64,000 nt of DNA from Mesoflavibacter sp. (lineage in GTDB: Bacteria; Pseudomonadota; Alphaproteobacteria; UBA8366; Aestuariispiraceae): positions 1,426,001 to 1,490,000 of the forward strand of contig CP051228.1 in NCBI GenBank assembly GCA_017792345.1. The letters are read 5' to 3'. Shown piece by piece: positions 1-8,110 of this stretch (positions are counted from its first letter, which is position 1; each line of letters opens with the position of its first letter). The notes below the pieces were generated by a model. It ran no database searches. It was not told the origin of the DNA and saw only the letters and a list, made by a program, of their open reading frames with translations. Position numbers and translations under genes: made by a program.

Positions 1-242
1 TGGCCATGACCCTGTCGCCGGACGGGCGGATCAGCACGTCCCATCGGCTGGGGCCGGATCTGGTGTCGGGACAGCGCCCGCAACTGGTCGTCCCGGCCGG
101 TCATTGGCAGACGGCCAAGAGCGTCGGGCATTGGACCCTGGTCGGCTGCACCGTCGCCCCGGCCTTCCAGTTCGAAAGCTTCGAAATGGCCCCGCCCGAT
201 TGGGAACCCGGACAAGGCCCGCCGGACGGTCCAGCGACATGA
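1..242 (+). CDS. DUF985 (Cupin_5) family protein, C-terminal part
   Basis: The frame is open from the left edge of the window, so only the last 79 or so residues are present and the real start lies outside. The readable part carries the family hallmark: a histidine-leucine-glycine-proline stretch, then VVPAGHWQTAKS and GHWTLVGCTVAPAFQFESFE, ending in PPDW. These elements form the C-terminal strands of the small double-stranded beta-helix of DUF985/Cupin_5 proteins, which are usually about 140-160 residues. No enzymatic role is established for the family. The stop overlaps the start of the next gene by four bases (ATGA), so the two are probably translated together. Confidence 0.8.
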   Translation, partial: AMTLSPDGRISTSHRLGPDLVSGQRPQLVVPAGHWQTAKSVGHWTLVGCTVAPAFQFESFEMAPPDWEPGQGPPDGPAT

Positions 243-895
243 CCTACGATGGGATCGCGGCGGATCTGGCGGCGGTCGGCCTGGCCGCGCGTGGCGGATT
301 TCACCCCGGCCCGGCGGATGCGGCCCCGACGACCTGCCGCAGTATCATCCTGGTCGGCAATGTCGGGCCGGAGTTCTGGCCGCATTTCGAGGCCGGACGC
401 CGGGACGAGCCCAACGCGCTGGATTCCTGGACCAAACGCCAGGTGGACCGGATCGCGGCCAAAGCCGGCGGCTGGGCCGTCTATCCGTCCGACGGACCGC
501 CTTACTTCCCGTTCCAGCGCTGGGCCATGAAGGCGGAACCGGTTCATCCGTCCCCCATCGGCATGTTGATCCATCCCGATTTCGGCCTGTGGCACGCCTA
601 TCGCGCGGCGATCTGCCTGCATGATGTGCTACCTTTGCCGGCGCGGGACGAAAGACCCAGCCCCTGCGCGGCCTGTGCCGACAAGCCTTGCCTGACCACC
701 TGTCCGGTCGGCGCGTTTACAGGACAAGGCTATGACGTGCCGGCCTGCGCCGCGCATCTGCGCACGGAAGACGGCCGCGATTGCGTCGAGCAGGGATGCC
801 GGGCGCGCCGCGCCTGTCCGGTTGCCGGGCCCGACCTTTACGCCGCCGGTCAGGCCGCTTTCCACATGCGTGCCTTCGTCGCCGCTCGCGACTGA
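239..895 (+). CDS. Ferredoxin-like 4Fe-4S protein
   Basis: 218 residues, starting at the ATG in the ATGA overlap with the cupin gene. The C-terminal half has a cysteine cluster, CAACADKPCLTTCPVGAF, followed by a second group (VPACAAHL, CVEQGCRARRACPV), which fits ligation of one or two iron-sulfur clusters. The N-terminal half has no cysteine-rich motif, but the conserved-looking stretch SIILVGNVGPEFW followed by FPFQRW resembles soluble proteins related to epoxyqueuosine reductase-type ferredoxins. The HEAT repeats and cobalamin-site residues of a full QueG are absent. It is common in alphaproteobacteria as an uncharacterised ferredoxin. The electron partner is unknown. Coupling to a DUF985 cupin is the only context. 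Confidence 0.7.
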   Translation: MTYDGIAADLAAVGLAARGGFHPGPADAAPTTCRSIILVGNVGPEFWPHFEAGRRDEPNALDSWTKRQVDRIAAKAGGWAVYPSDGPPYFPFQRWAMKAEPVHPSPIGMLIHPDFGLWHAYRAAICLHDVLPLPARDERPSPCAACADKPCLTTCPVGAFTGQGYDVPACAAHLRTEDGRDCVEQGCRARRACPVAGPDLYAAGQAAFHMRAFVAARD

Positions 896-992
896 ATCGA
901 CTGCCCGCCGAAAACACCCCATCAGAAAAAACGCCTGCCCCTTCGATAGCCGGTTCCGAAAGAAACCCGAACCGACCGATCGGAGGTCACCC

Positions 993-1556
993 ATGCGCAC
1001 CGACCCGTCCCCCATTCTGCGCCGCGCCCTGTTCGCCACGATCGCCGTGGCCGCGCTTGGCGCCTGCACCCTGAACAATCAGAAGCCGACCGACGAGGGG
1101 ATAGGCTTCCGCAGCCAGCGCTTCGACGACATCGCCGCCATGCGGGAATATCGATCCTGCGTCGATGATGCGGCCGAGCTCGACCGTCAGGCCTATGCGA
1201 CACGGGCGACCGCCAAATACCTGGCCAGCGCCCGCCTTCTGGAAAGCTGCGAAGCGAAACTGGGCGCGGGTGCGGCGACCCTTCCGCCGGAAGAACGGAT
1301 GCACGCTTACGGACTTGCCGTTCAAAACTACATCAAGGGCGGCGACATCGATAAGGCGCGGGAAACGCTGAGCCGGTTCGAAACCGCCTTTGCCGGGCAG
1401 GATCTCTACTATTCGGACGGCTCATCCTTCACCGACACGATGGGCGCCCTGTTGGGCCGGTATGACGGCAAGGATTTCGGTCAGTTCTCGACCCTGAACG
1501 TCAGTGCGGACCTGAAGGCGGAAATGCGCCGCGTGTCCTACTGGGCGCAGAATTGA
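993..1556 (+). CDS. Small lipoprotein, first gene of an envelope operon
   Basis: 187 residues. The ATG at 993 was chosen because a GGAGG lies just upstream and because it gives a proper type II signal peptide: an arginine-containing n-region, a hydrophobic stretch and the lipobox LGAC with Cys25. The mature part is mostly helical, with two cysteines (YRSCVDD and LLESCEAK) and a pattern (YLASARLLESCEAKL, AVQNYIKGGDIDKARETL) that looks like one or two degenerate TPR helices. No family was recognised. It is followed after 13 bases by the next secreted protein and is taken as the first gene of the eight-gene run ending at 7314. Confidence 0.7.
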   Translation: MRTDPSPILRRALFATIAVAALGACTLNNQKPTDEGIGFRSQRFDDIAAMREYRSCVDDAAELDRQAYATRATAKYLASARLLESCEAKLGAGAATLPPEERMHAYGLAVQNYIKGGDIDKARETLSRFETAFAGQDLYYSDGSSFTDTMGALLGRYDGKDFGQFSTLNVSADLKAEMRRVSYWAQN

Positions 1557-1569
1557 GGAGGAGCCGGAG

Positions 1570-2466
1570 ATGCAACGCCTTCGATCCCTCAAGCGCCGAT
1601 TGACCGCCGGGGCCGCCCCTTTCGCCCTGGCCGCCGCCCTCTCGTTCAGCCCGCCTCCCGCCTTCGCGGCAACGGATGGCCCAACCTGGGCGCCGACGGC
1701 CTCCGAACGGCTGGTCAAACTGCCGACCGTCTATCTGAAGAAGTCGATCGACCGGGATTTCCAATCCTCCGGTCTGGCCGCCGCGATCCGCGACCGCACG
1801 GACGAGTTGGGGTCGACGCAGCAGGCAATCCTGGAACTGCAGGACGCCATGGAGATGGCCGAGGGCGAGGTGCGGATCGAGCTGAAGCATCAGCTGCTGG
1901 CCCATAAACAGGCCTTCGTCCAGGCCTTGGGCACGCGCATCGATCTGCAGCGCCGCGAGGCGGAAACCCGCGCGAAGCTTTACGAGAAACTATTGGACCG
2001 GATCGGCGCCGAAGAGGCGGCGATGACGCCGGCGCGCCAGGAGTTGGTTGCGGCCCAGCACCTGGCGCGCCAGCGGTTCGCAAGCGCCATCGGCGATGTC
2101 GACATGGACGTCTTCGGCAGCGGCGCGGAGATGAGCCGCTATTCCGAGAAATATGCCGAGAACCGGGCCGCCATCGAGGCCCTTGCCGCCAAGATCGCCG
2201 CCCATCCGATGAACCGGATGCCGGTCTTCGACGGCGAGGAAATGGACCGCAAGACCTATCTGCAGCGCCTGGCAGAGGACAGCCGCACCACGCTGGCCCT
2301 GTTGGGGCAGGAAGAGGAATTGCTGGGCTATATGGGCAAGCTGGTCGCGCTGGACGCCATGGCGCTGCATGACGAGATCGCCACCGCCCAGGCGGAAGAA
2401 CAGGGCATCGACCCGGATCAGGCGGGGGTCGAATTGTCCGACGCCGCGCGCCTGTTCCTGAACTGA
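1570..2466 (+). CDS. Periplasmic coiled-coil protein of the envelope operon
   Basis: 298 residues with a basic N-terminus and a long Sec signal peptide ending near residue 34 (PPPAFA, then A). The mature protein is alpha-helical and rich in Glu, Gln, Ala and Arg. Heptad-like segments run over about residues 75-150 (DAMEMAEGEVRIELKHQLL and following) and 180-270. No transmembrane helix follows the signal, so it should be free in the periplasm or held by a partner. No catalytic motif or known family was recognised. Spacing to its neighbours is 13 and 17 bases, as expected for one transcript. A structural or scaffold role between the two membranes is inference. Confidence 0.6.
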   Translation: MQRLRSLKRRLTAGAAPFALAAALSFSPPPAFAATDGPTWAPTASERLVKLPTVYLKKSIDRDFQSSGLAAAIRDRTDELGSTQQAILELQDAMEMAEGEVRIELKHQLLAHKQAFVQALGTRIDLQRREAETRAKLYEKLLDRIGAEEAAMTPARQELVAAQHLARQRFASAIGDVDMDVFGSGAEMSRYSEKYAENRAAIEALAAKIAAHPMNRMPVFDGEEMDRKTYLQRLAEDSRTTLALLGQEEELLGYMGKLVALDAMALHDEIATAQAEEQGIDPDQAGVELSDAARLFLN

Positions 2467-2483
2467 GCGAAGGGAGAACCGTT

Positions 2484-2876
2484 ATGGTGAAACGCATCCT
2501 TTTGGCGGCCTGTCTGACCGCCGCGGCACTGGCGCCGCAGCCGGTCCTGGCCGCCGACACCTTGGAAAACCTGGAACGCGAACGGGCGTTGACCGTGCGG
2601 ACCCTGATCGACCCGGCATTGGGGCCGGGCGACCGCGCGGGCAAGCTGGAGATCGCCACCCGGCGGCTGACAGACCTGGAACGCATGGCGATCCGCGACG
2701 ACAGCCTGACCGGCGACACCTCGCCCGTCGTCCGGGTTGCTTTCAAGAATTACGATCTGACCTTCCTGGTCCACGCATCGGTCGAACGCAATGTCACCCT
2801 GATCGACCAATGGATGGAACAGGTCGGCATCACCACCGACAGCCTGATGACCGCGCGGGTCGGGAGACGCTATTGA
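2484..2876 (+). CDS. Small periplasmic protein of the envelope operon
   Basis: 130 residues starting MVKRILLAACLTAAALAP, a typical Sec signal cleaved near LAA (residue 24). The mature part of about 105 residues is charged and helical (NLERERALTVRTLI, LEIATRRLTDLERM) with no cysteine and no recognised domain. An upstream GGGAGA serves as ribosome binding site. Its stop shares a base with the start of the next gene (TGATG), so expression of this protein and the downstream membrane protein is very likely coupled. Function unknown; the position directly before a MotA/ExbB-like gene suggests it belongs to the same complex. Confidence 0.6.
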   Translation: MVKRILLAACLTAAALAPQPVLAADTLENLERERALTVRTLIDPALGPGDRAGKLEIATRRLTDLERMAIRDDSLTGDTSPVVRVAFKNYDLTFLVHASVERNVTLIDQWMEQVGITTDSLMTARVGRRY

Positions 2877-3406
2877 TGGCCGGGACACGGCGCCTTCCCG
2901 CGATGACGACCGGACCGGCGGCCCTGCGCGGCAGTTCGCTGCTGCTCGGCGTCGCCGTTCTAGCGCTCGCTGCCGGGGTGGCGGCGACGGATCTCGGCGC
3001 GGCCGACATCCTGGATTGGCTGACGGATACGTTGGGAACCGCCTTTCTGGGTCTGCTGGGCCTGCTATGCGGGGTCGCGTTCTGGGCCTGGGTCCGGATC
3101 GTCCAGAACCATCCGCGCCGCGATTTCTGGCTGGAGGCCGGATTGCACGCCGCAGCCGCCGTCGCGACCCTGGCCCTGACCTTCACCCTGTTGGGCATCA
3201 GTCTGGGGATCGGCACGCTGGCCCATACCGAACTGACGCCGGAGACGGTTCAGCCGGTCATCGCCGACCTGACCGAACAGTTCAGCCTGGCCTTCATGAC
3301 CTCCGTCATCGGCCTGCCCGTCTCGGCCGGGCTGCGCGCCGCGTTGCTGCTGACCGACAGCGCGGCGTCCCCGCCGGACCTTCCCGATCCCGACGAGAGC
3401 GCTTAG
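2876..3406 (+). CDS. MotA/TolQ/ExbB-like inner membrane protein
   Basis: 176 residues with four predicted membrane helices (about 20-38, 53-75, 88-113 and 133-160) and little outside them. The last two resemble the proton-channel pair of the MotA/TolQ/ExbB family: TLLGISLGIG in the first, then LTEQFSLAFMTSVIGLPVSA in the second, including the small-residue/Thr pattern and the Gly-Leu-Pro break. It is shorter than TolQ or ExbB (about 230 residues) and lacks their large cytoplasmic loop. The start is the ATG of a TGATG overlap. The next two genes encode single-span proline-rich proteins, the usual partners of such channels. The family call is by eye and moderately sure. Confidence 0.5.
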   Translation: MAGTRRLPAMTTGPAALRGSSLLLGVAVLALAAGVAATDLGAADILDWLTDTLGTAFLGLLGLLCGVAFWAWVRIVQNHPRRDFWLEAGLHAAAAVATLALTFTLLGISLGIGTLAHTELTPETVQPVIADLTEQFSLAFMTSVIGLPVSAGLRAALLLTDSAASPPDLPDPDESA

Positions 3407-3415
3407 GAGACCGTG

Positions 3416-3853
3416 ATGAAATTCCTTGTCTTCAACACCGTGGTTCTGGCCGCTCTGGGATATCTGTTCCTGTCCGACGGGCGTCTGGACATCCCATTTC
3501 CACGCAACGCGCCGACGACCGCCGCCGCACCGGCAGCCACACCGGAAGCGCATGGCGTCGCGGTTCTGCCGGAGCCGGTCGAACCGCCGCCGCCAACCGA
3601 AGCGCGCGCACCGGAGGAGACCGTCTTCACCCCGCCGCCGGCAATAGAGGAGGCCGAACCCGTCGCGACCCTGCCCGTGCCGGAAATCCCGACCCCGCAG
3701 GAACCCACCCTTCCCGAACCAGTACCGTCACCCGCGCCCCAAGTGACGCTGGCGGAGGGAACGGACCTGATGTCCCGGACGGAACGGACGCGGGAATTGG
3801 ACCGGCTGATCGAAGATATGGAGCTGTTCTATATCGAGCGGATCGCCCGCTGA
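3416..3853 (+). CDS. Bitopic proline-rich membrane protein (ExbD/TonB-like architecture)
   Basis: 145 residues. An N-terminal membrane anchor (MKFLVFNTVVLAALGYLFL) is followed by about 85 residues very rich in Pro, Glu, Ala and Thr, then a charged helical tail (RTRELDRLIEDMELFYIERI). This is the layout of an inner-membrane protein whose extended Pro-Glu region crosses part of the periplasm. ATG 3416 is preferred over GTG 3413 because AGGAG at 3405-3409 is well placed for it. It lacks the ExbD/TolR C-terminal domain, so an assignment to that family is not supported. It sits between the MotA/ExbB-like gene and a second bitopic proline-rich gene. Confidence 0.6.
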   Translation: MKFLVFNTVVLAALGYLFLSDGRLDIPFPRNAPTTAAAPAATPEAHGVAVLPEPVEPPPPTEARAPEETVFTPPPAIEEAEPVATLPVPEIPTPQEPTLPEPVPSPAPQVTLAEGTDLMSRTERTRELDRLIEDMELFYIERIAR

Positions 3854-3868
3854 CGGAAGGGGGGCGGC

Positions 3869-4897
3869 ATGGGCACCAAGACCACATCCTGGGACGGCGC
3901 CGCCATGACCCTCTGCGGCGCGGCGGTGGCCCTACTGATCCTCTCCAACTTCCAATCTCCGCCCGGCCCGCCCTTGGAACCGCGGCCCGAAGAGGTCGAG
4001 GAAGCGCATCCCCGTCAGCCGTCCGCCGACCAGACGTTATCCATGCCGGTCGCGATCCTGCTGCCCGCGCCGCCCGCGGTCCCTGCGCCCGCCGCGCCAC
4101 CGGTGAGCACCGCCGAACCGGCGCGACCGGTTCAATCCGAGCCGAGCCCGGTCGAGCCCCTCAAACCCCGCCCTCGGGAGACCGCGCCGACGACAGCCGC
4201 GCCCCAGCCTGCGACCCTGCTGCCGGTCGAGCCGATCGTTCCGCAACCGCCCGAGACGCGGCAAGAGGACCCGCCTCCGACGGAAACGGCCGCCCCACCC
4301 GCCCCGCCCGACCCGCAACCGGAAACGGAGATCGTCGTTTCCGAGACGGCCCCGGATTCCGCGCAGACCCTGCGGCAGGGCCGGGCCTTGCTGCGCCTGC
4401 TGGAACAGGATGCGGGGCCGGATCTGCGGATCGCCTGGCCCGCCGACGGATCGCGCCGGGAAGCGCTTTACGCCGCGCTGACCGCCTGTTTCGGCATGGA
4501 AAGCGTGTTGATGGATGGGACGGGGCGGCTGTATCGGACGGCGGCCCCGGCCGGTGTATCCCAACCGCCCGACATGGCACGGCACAGCGGCTTCGTCCGG
4601 GCGGTCGAGGGCGAAATGCCCCGCAGCGAACGGCAGGAACTGGATACGATTTACCGCCATCACCGCCTGTCCCCTGGCAGCGTAAGGCCGGTACGGCTGT
4701 TTCCGCGCCATGCCGACGCGATGCTGCTGGGGGGCCTGTCCGATCTGCTGGGGGGATTGCGTGGCGGTCAGCGGATCGAGGCCCGCTATACGATGGGCAG
4801 CGGCGAAGTCGCGGTGACGGATATCCGTCGTGACGGCACCGCCATTCCCGGCAGCGTCCGCCTGCGGCCGCGTCGGAACTGCAGGGCGGCGACATGA
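3869..4897 (+). CDS. Bitopic proline-rich protein with C-terminal periplasmic domain (TolA/TonB-like architecture)
   Basis: 342 residues. A membrane anchor near residues 11-27 (AMTLCGAAVALLILSNF) is followed by a proline-rich spacer to about residue 160, full of Pro-Ala, Pro-Glu and Pro-Val repeats. A globular C-terminal domain of about 180 residues contains two cysteines (TACFGMES near the middle, RRNCRAAT at the end). The layout is that of TolA and TonB, though the C-terminal sequence matches neither as far as I can see. A strong GGGGGG ribosome site precedes the ATG. The stop overlaps the next gene's start (ATGA). In context it is the likely link from the MotA/ExbB-like channel to the outer-membrane components. 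Confidence 0.6.
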   Translation: MGTKTTSWDGAAMTLCGAAVALLILSNFQSPPGPPLEPRPEEVEEAHPRQPSADQTLSMPVAILLPAPPAVPAPAAPPVSTAEPARPVQSEPSPVEPLKPRPRETAPTTAAPQPATLLPVEPIVPQPPETRQEDPPPTETAAPPAPPDPQPETEIVVSETAPDSAQTLRQGRALLRLLEQDAGPDLRIAWPADGSRREALYAALTACFGMESVLMDGTGRLYRTAAPAGVSQPPDMARHSGFVRAVEGEMPRSERQELDTIYRHHRLSPGSVRPVRLFPRHADAMLLGGLSDLLGGLRGGQRIEARYTMGSGEVAVTDIRRDGTAIPGSVRLRPRRNCRAAT

Positions 4898-5607
4898 CCC
4901 GGTACATCCTGCTGATCATCCTGCCCTTGCTGACGGCGGCCTGTGTTCCGAACGGGCACAGACCCTATGGCGCGCAGGCGGATCTGCCCCCCGATCTGGA
5001 CCGCTCGACGGAGGTGGAGCTGTCCGACGCCTATTTCGCGGCGCTGCCCGACTGCGTCACCATCCTGCCGATGGGAGCCGGCACCGATGGCGGCGCGCCG
5101 GTCCTGGAAGCCGCCATGACCCGGCATGCGCGCGACCGGTTTTCGCGTGTGATTGGCGGCCCGGAGCGCCGGGCTCTGACGGACCGCCTTCTGGTCGACC
5201 TAAGCGTCCCGGAAGATCGCGCTTACTTCGCGCGCCGGACCCGCTGCGGGCATTTTCTGACCTTCGCGCCCTGGGGCGGGGAAGACCTCTATGCCGTGGT
5301 CTATAGCCGGAAGGCGGTCGGGATCGCGGCCCAATTGACGGATGGCGGAGACAGCGCGCCGTTGTGGCGCGCCCGGCATGTTACGGTGCGTTCGGACGGG
5401 TCGCTGCCGCTGTCGCCCTTGGGTGTGGTGATCGGTGCCTTTGAGGCGGCCCGACTGGAAGGGGATGCCGATCTGCCCAATTCCATGGCGGACGACGTCG
5501 CTCGCCGGTTGATCTCGACCCTACCGGATCTCGGATTGCGGACCGGATCGACGGTTCTGACAAATGGCGGCGTCCTGGATAGCGGTCCGCTGACGATGGG
5601 CGATTGA
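4894..5607 (+). CDS. Lipoprotein of the envelope operon
   Basis: 237 residues starting in a 4-base ATGA overlap with the preceding gene. The N-terminus MTRYILLIILPLLTAAC is a classic lipoprotein signal with lipobox TAAC and Cys17. The residues after Cys (VPNG) carry no Asp at position +2, so sorting to the outer membrane is plausible under enterobacterial rules, which may not hold here. The mature protein has paired cysteines (PDCVTILPMG and TRCGHFLTF) and alternating beta-strand segments, reminiscent of small CsgG/LpoB-like folds, but no family can be named. It is the second lipoprotein of the operon and directly precedes the DUF4384 protein. Confidence 0.6.
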   Translation: MTRYILLIILPLLTAACVPNGHRPYGAQADLPPDLDRSTEVELSDAYFAALPDCVTILPMGAGTDGGAPVLEAAMTRHARDRFSRVIGGPERRALTDRLLVDLSVPEDRAYFARRTRCGHFLTFAPWGGEDLYAVVYSRKAVGIAAQLTDGGDSAPLWRARHVTVRSDGSLPLSPLGVVIGAFEAARLEGDADLPNSMADDVARRLISTLPDLGLRTGSTVLTNGGVLDSGPLTMGD

Positions 5608-5655
5608 CGGCGGGTGCCGGTCGATCCACTCTCCGGCGCCTCAGGAGGCGAGGGA

Positions 5656-7314
5656 ATGATGGTCAAGGGTCCGATTCTGATCGCGGCGGCGGCCGGCCTT
5701 CTGGCCACGGCGGCAACGGCGCAAGTGCCGGGAACTCAGCCCGTATTGGGGGCGACCGGCACGGCGGCCGGTTTGGCGCAGGATATCCTGTCGACCGTGG
5801 AGCCCGGCAGCCGGATCGCCCTACGCCCCTTGCGCGGCACGGCCTCAAATCTGACATCCGGCGTCGCACGGGACCTGTATGAAGCCGTCCTGGACGGATT
5901 GTTCGAGGCATCCGGTGGCGCGCATACGATCCTGACCCGCGAACGCCTGAACCAAGTCTATGACACCTGCGAAGAGTTCTTCACCTGCGGCGATTATGCA
6001 GCCCGGTTGGAAGCCGCCCGCGCGGAGGTCGAGGTCCAATGCGCCGCCTCGCCGGGTGTGGAACGGGTGCGACTGTTCTGTTCGGCGGTCGACATCGAAA
6101 CCACGGTGACGGTCGGGCGCGGCAGCGGCGATTTCCCGCTGGCCAGCCTCGCCCCGGCGCAGGACTGGGCCCAGGCCATGGCCGGGATCGCCGCCGAATT
6201 GAACGCGGCCGTCGCCTTGCCCGGCAGCTTGGGCCGCGCGCATATCATCGACCAAACGACCGGCACACATACGGATTTCGCCGCCCTGCTGACGAACAAG
6301 CTGCGGTTCGAGCTGGGGCGGCGCATGACCTTGCGCCAGGGCGACCTTGTCGACGCAGCGCAGGCGCGCCGCCAGTTGGGCTATGAAGACGAACCATTGC
6401 CGGTGTTTCCCGGCTATGTGCTGAACGGCGTGATCTGGCCGGCGGGGGAAAGTCGGGTGACGCTGACCGTCGATCTGAACCATGACGGCCGGACATTGGC
6501 GCTGGCGTCGGTCGATATTGCACGCGACAGCATTCCCGTTCAGTTCCGGGAATCGGCATCCCCGAACGGTCTTGTTTCCGCCTCGGCCCAGGCCGTCCCG
6601 TCCGCCAGGCTGGATCGGCAGTCGGCGATCCGTGCCGCGACCAACCTGGCCCGGGCGCGATTGATCGCGCAATCATTGGGGACACAAGGACCGGCCGTCG
6701 GGATGATCGCCACCGAGGCCGATGCCACTCAGGCCTTGGGCGGTGCCCTCAGCCTGGGCATGCCTTATGACGAGGTGCTGGAAATCCTGGAGCCGGCGGA
6801 AGCGGATGGGCGTATCTCCGTTCACCTGACCGGCCGGGTCGCGCCGGTTGGCCGGAACAGCGGCCCCGACATCCGCGCCGCCCTGAGCCGGAGCATTTAC
6901 GAGACCGGGGACGCCATCGCCCTGACCATTTCGTCGGACCGCGCCGCGCGTATCGGGATATTCGCATGGGGTGCGGACAACCGCGTGGTCCGGGTCTATC
7001 CGGTAGACGGGATGGCCGCACCGGAACTGATGGCCGGGGACGCGGTCACCCTTCCGGCCGCGGCCGAGGACCGGCAGATTCAATCCGCGCCACTGGAATT
7101 GGCCGACATCGACAATCCCGAAGATCACGAAATGCTCATCCTGGTCGCGGCGGACCAGACCCTGGCATTCGAGACCCTGGCCCCGCCGCTGGGTGCCGAC
7201 GCGCAGGAGACCGCCGCCCGGGCAACGGATGGTGCGGGATTCTTTCAGGCCCTGGCCGCGCATGATCTATCGGCGGTGACCATCCTGGCTCTGCCCTATC
7301 AAATCCGCGAGTGA
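5656..7314 (+). CDS. Secreted DUF4384 protein with CsgG-like N-terminal region
   Basis: 552 residues. ATG 5656 was chosen because AGGAGG lies seven bases upstream and gives a good Sec signal (cleaved near TAA/TAQ, residue 22). Residues 30-150 (SRIALRPLRG, then LYEAVLDGLFEA and TILTRERLNQVYD) resemble the CsgG/FlgO/TolB-N type fold, and a second similar block follows near 200-300 (LTNKLRFELGRRM, YVLNGVIW). The C-terminal 140 residues match DUF4384: GDAIALTISSD, RIGIFAWGADNRVVRVYPVDG, LMAGDAVTLP. DUF4384 occurs in exported proteins of bacterial signalling and surface systems; its ligand is unknown. This is the last gene of the operon and ends four bases before the convergent comF gene. Confidence 0.7.
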   Translation: MMVKGPILIAAAAGLLATAATAQVPGTQPVLGATGTAAGLAQDILSTVEPGSRIALRPLRGTASNLTSGVARDLYEAVLDGLFEASGGAHTILTRERLNQVYDTCEEFFTCGDYAARLEAARAEVEVQCAASPGVERVRLFCSAVDIETTVTVGRGSGDFPLASLAPAQDWAQAMAGIAAELNAAVALPGSLGRAHIIDQTTGTHTDFAALLTNKLRFELGRRMTLRQGDLVDAAQARRQLGYEDEPLPVFPGYVLNGVIWPAGESRVTLTVDLNHDGRTLALASVDIARDSIPVQFRESASPNGLVSASAQAVPSARLDRQSAIRAATNLARARLIAQSLGTQGPAVGMIATEADATQALGGALSLGMPYDEVLEILEPAEADGRISVHLTGRVAPVGRNSGPDIRAALSRSIYETGDAIALTISSDRAARIGIFAWGADNRVVRVYPVDGMAAPELMAGDAVTLPAAAEDRQIQSAPLELADIDNPEDHEMLILVAADQTLAFETLAPPLGADAQETAARATDGAGFFQALAAHDLSAVTILALPYQIRE

Positions 7315-7318
7315 GAGG

Positions 7319-8110
7319 TCAGACCGGCGCGGATTCACGCACCACACGGGCCAAGGTCAGAATGTCGACCGCCGCCGCACCGTCCCGTTTCAAGCGCCTT
7401 GCGGCCGCATCGACCGTCGCGCCGGTGGTCATGACATCGTCGATCAAAAGGATACGCCGGCCGTCGATTTCCGCCTTACGGTCCGGATTTGTCCGGAAGG
7501 CCCCCTCGACATTCCGCCGCCGCGCCGGCGCAGACAGATGGCCCTGGATCGGCGTATGGCGCTTGCGGATCAGCGCATCGGATACTAGCGGCTTGCCATA
7601 GGCGGCCGCCAAGGGCCGTGCCAGAAGAACCGACTGGTTATAGCGCCGGTCGAACAGGCGGCGGCGGTGCAGCGGCACCGGCGCGATCACATCCGCTTCC
7701 GGCAGCAAATCCGCGCCGGCCCGCATCATCCAGCGCGACAGGCCGGGGGCCAGATCGGTGCGGTCGCCATGTTTGAATGCGATCAGGATCTTCGCGATCC
7801 CATCGTCATAGGCGACGGCCGCCCTGGCCCGGTCGTAATGCGGCGCGTTGGCCAGGCAGGCGCCGCAGCGCGCACCGACGCCGAAATCCAGTTCGAACGG
7901 ATAGCCGCATTGGGCGCATTGCGGCGCGGAGACGAAACGCGTCTTGCGCCAGCAGGCGATGCACATGCCGCCATGACTGCCGGTTTGCACCCCGCACGCG
8001 GCGCAGCGTGGCGGCAGGATCAGGTCCAGCAGCGCCGATCCGCCGCGCCACAGCCGGGCCATGGGCCCATCGGGCGCGACGGTCCCGTTCAGGGGTCGAA
8101 TGTCGGCCAT
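7319..8110 (-). CDS. comF: ComF family phosphoribosyltransferase-like protein
   Basis: 263 residues. Four CxxC pairs near the N-terminus (PRCAACG, CIACW, CAQCGYP, CGAC) form the zinc-finger-like part. The C-terminal half is a type I phosphoribosyltransferase domain with the PRPP loop ILLIDDVMTTGAT and the RRYNQ element typical of ComF/GntX. The start at 8110 is preferred because AGGAAGG sits nine bases upstream; the alternative ATG at 8062 has no such site. The gene overlaps the end of the rhodanese gene by 22 bases. ComF proteins are linked to DNA uptake in Gram-positive and some Gram-negative bacteria, but the biochemical reaction is not settled. The stop lies four bases from the end of the envelope operon. 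Confidence 0.9.
   Translation of the reverse strand: MADIRPLNGTVAPDGPMARLWRGGSALLDLILPPRCAACGVQTGSHGGMCIACWRKTRFVSAPQCAQCGYPFELDFGVGARCGACLANAPHYDRARAAVAYDDGIAKILIAFKHGDRTDLAPGLSRWMMRAGADLLPEADVIAPVPLHRRRLFDRRYNQSVLLARPLAAAYGKPLVSDALIRKRHTPIQGHLSAPARRRNVEGAFRTNPDRKAEIDGRRILLIDDVMTTGATVDAAARRLKRDGAAAVDILTLARVVRESAPV

Noticed and set aside
993-7314. Reading the envelope operon as a Zorya-type defence system (MotA/MotB-like pair)
   Set aside because: There is no MotB/OmpA-like peptidoglycan-binding domain, no helicase or nuclease gene, and most products are exported, which does not fit Zorya.
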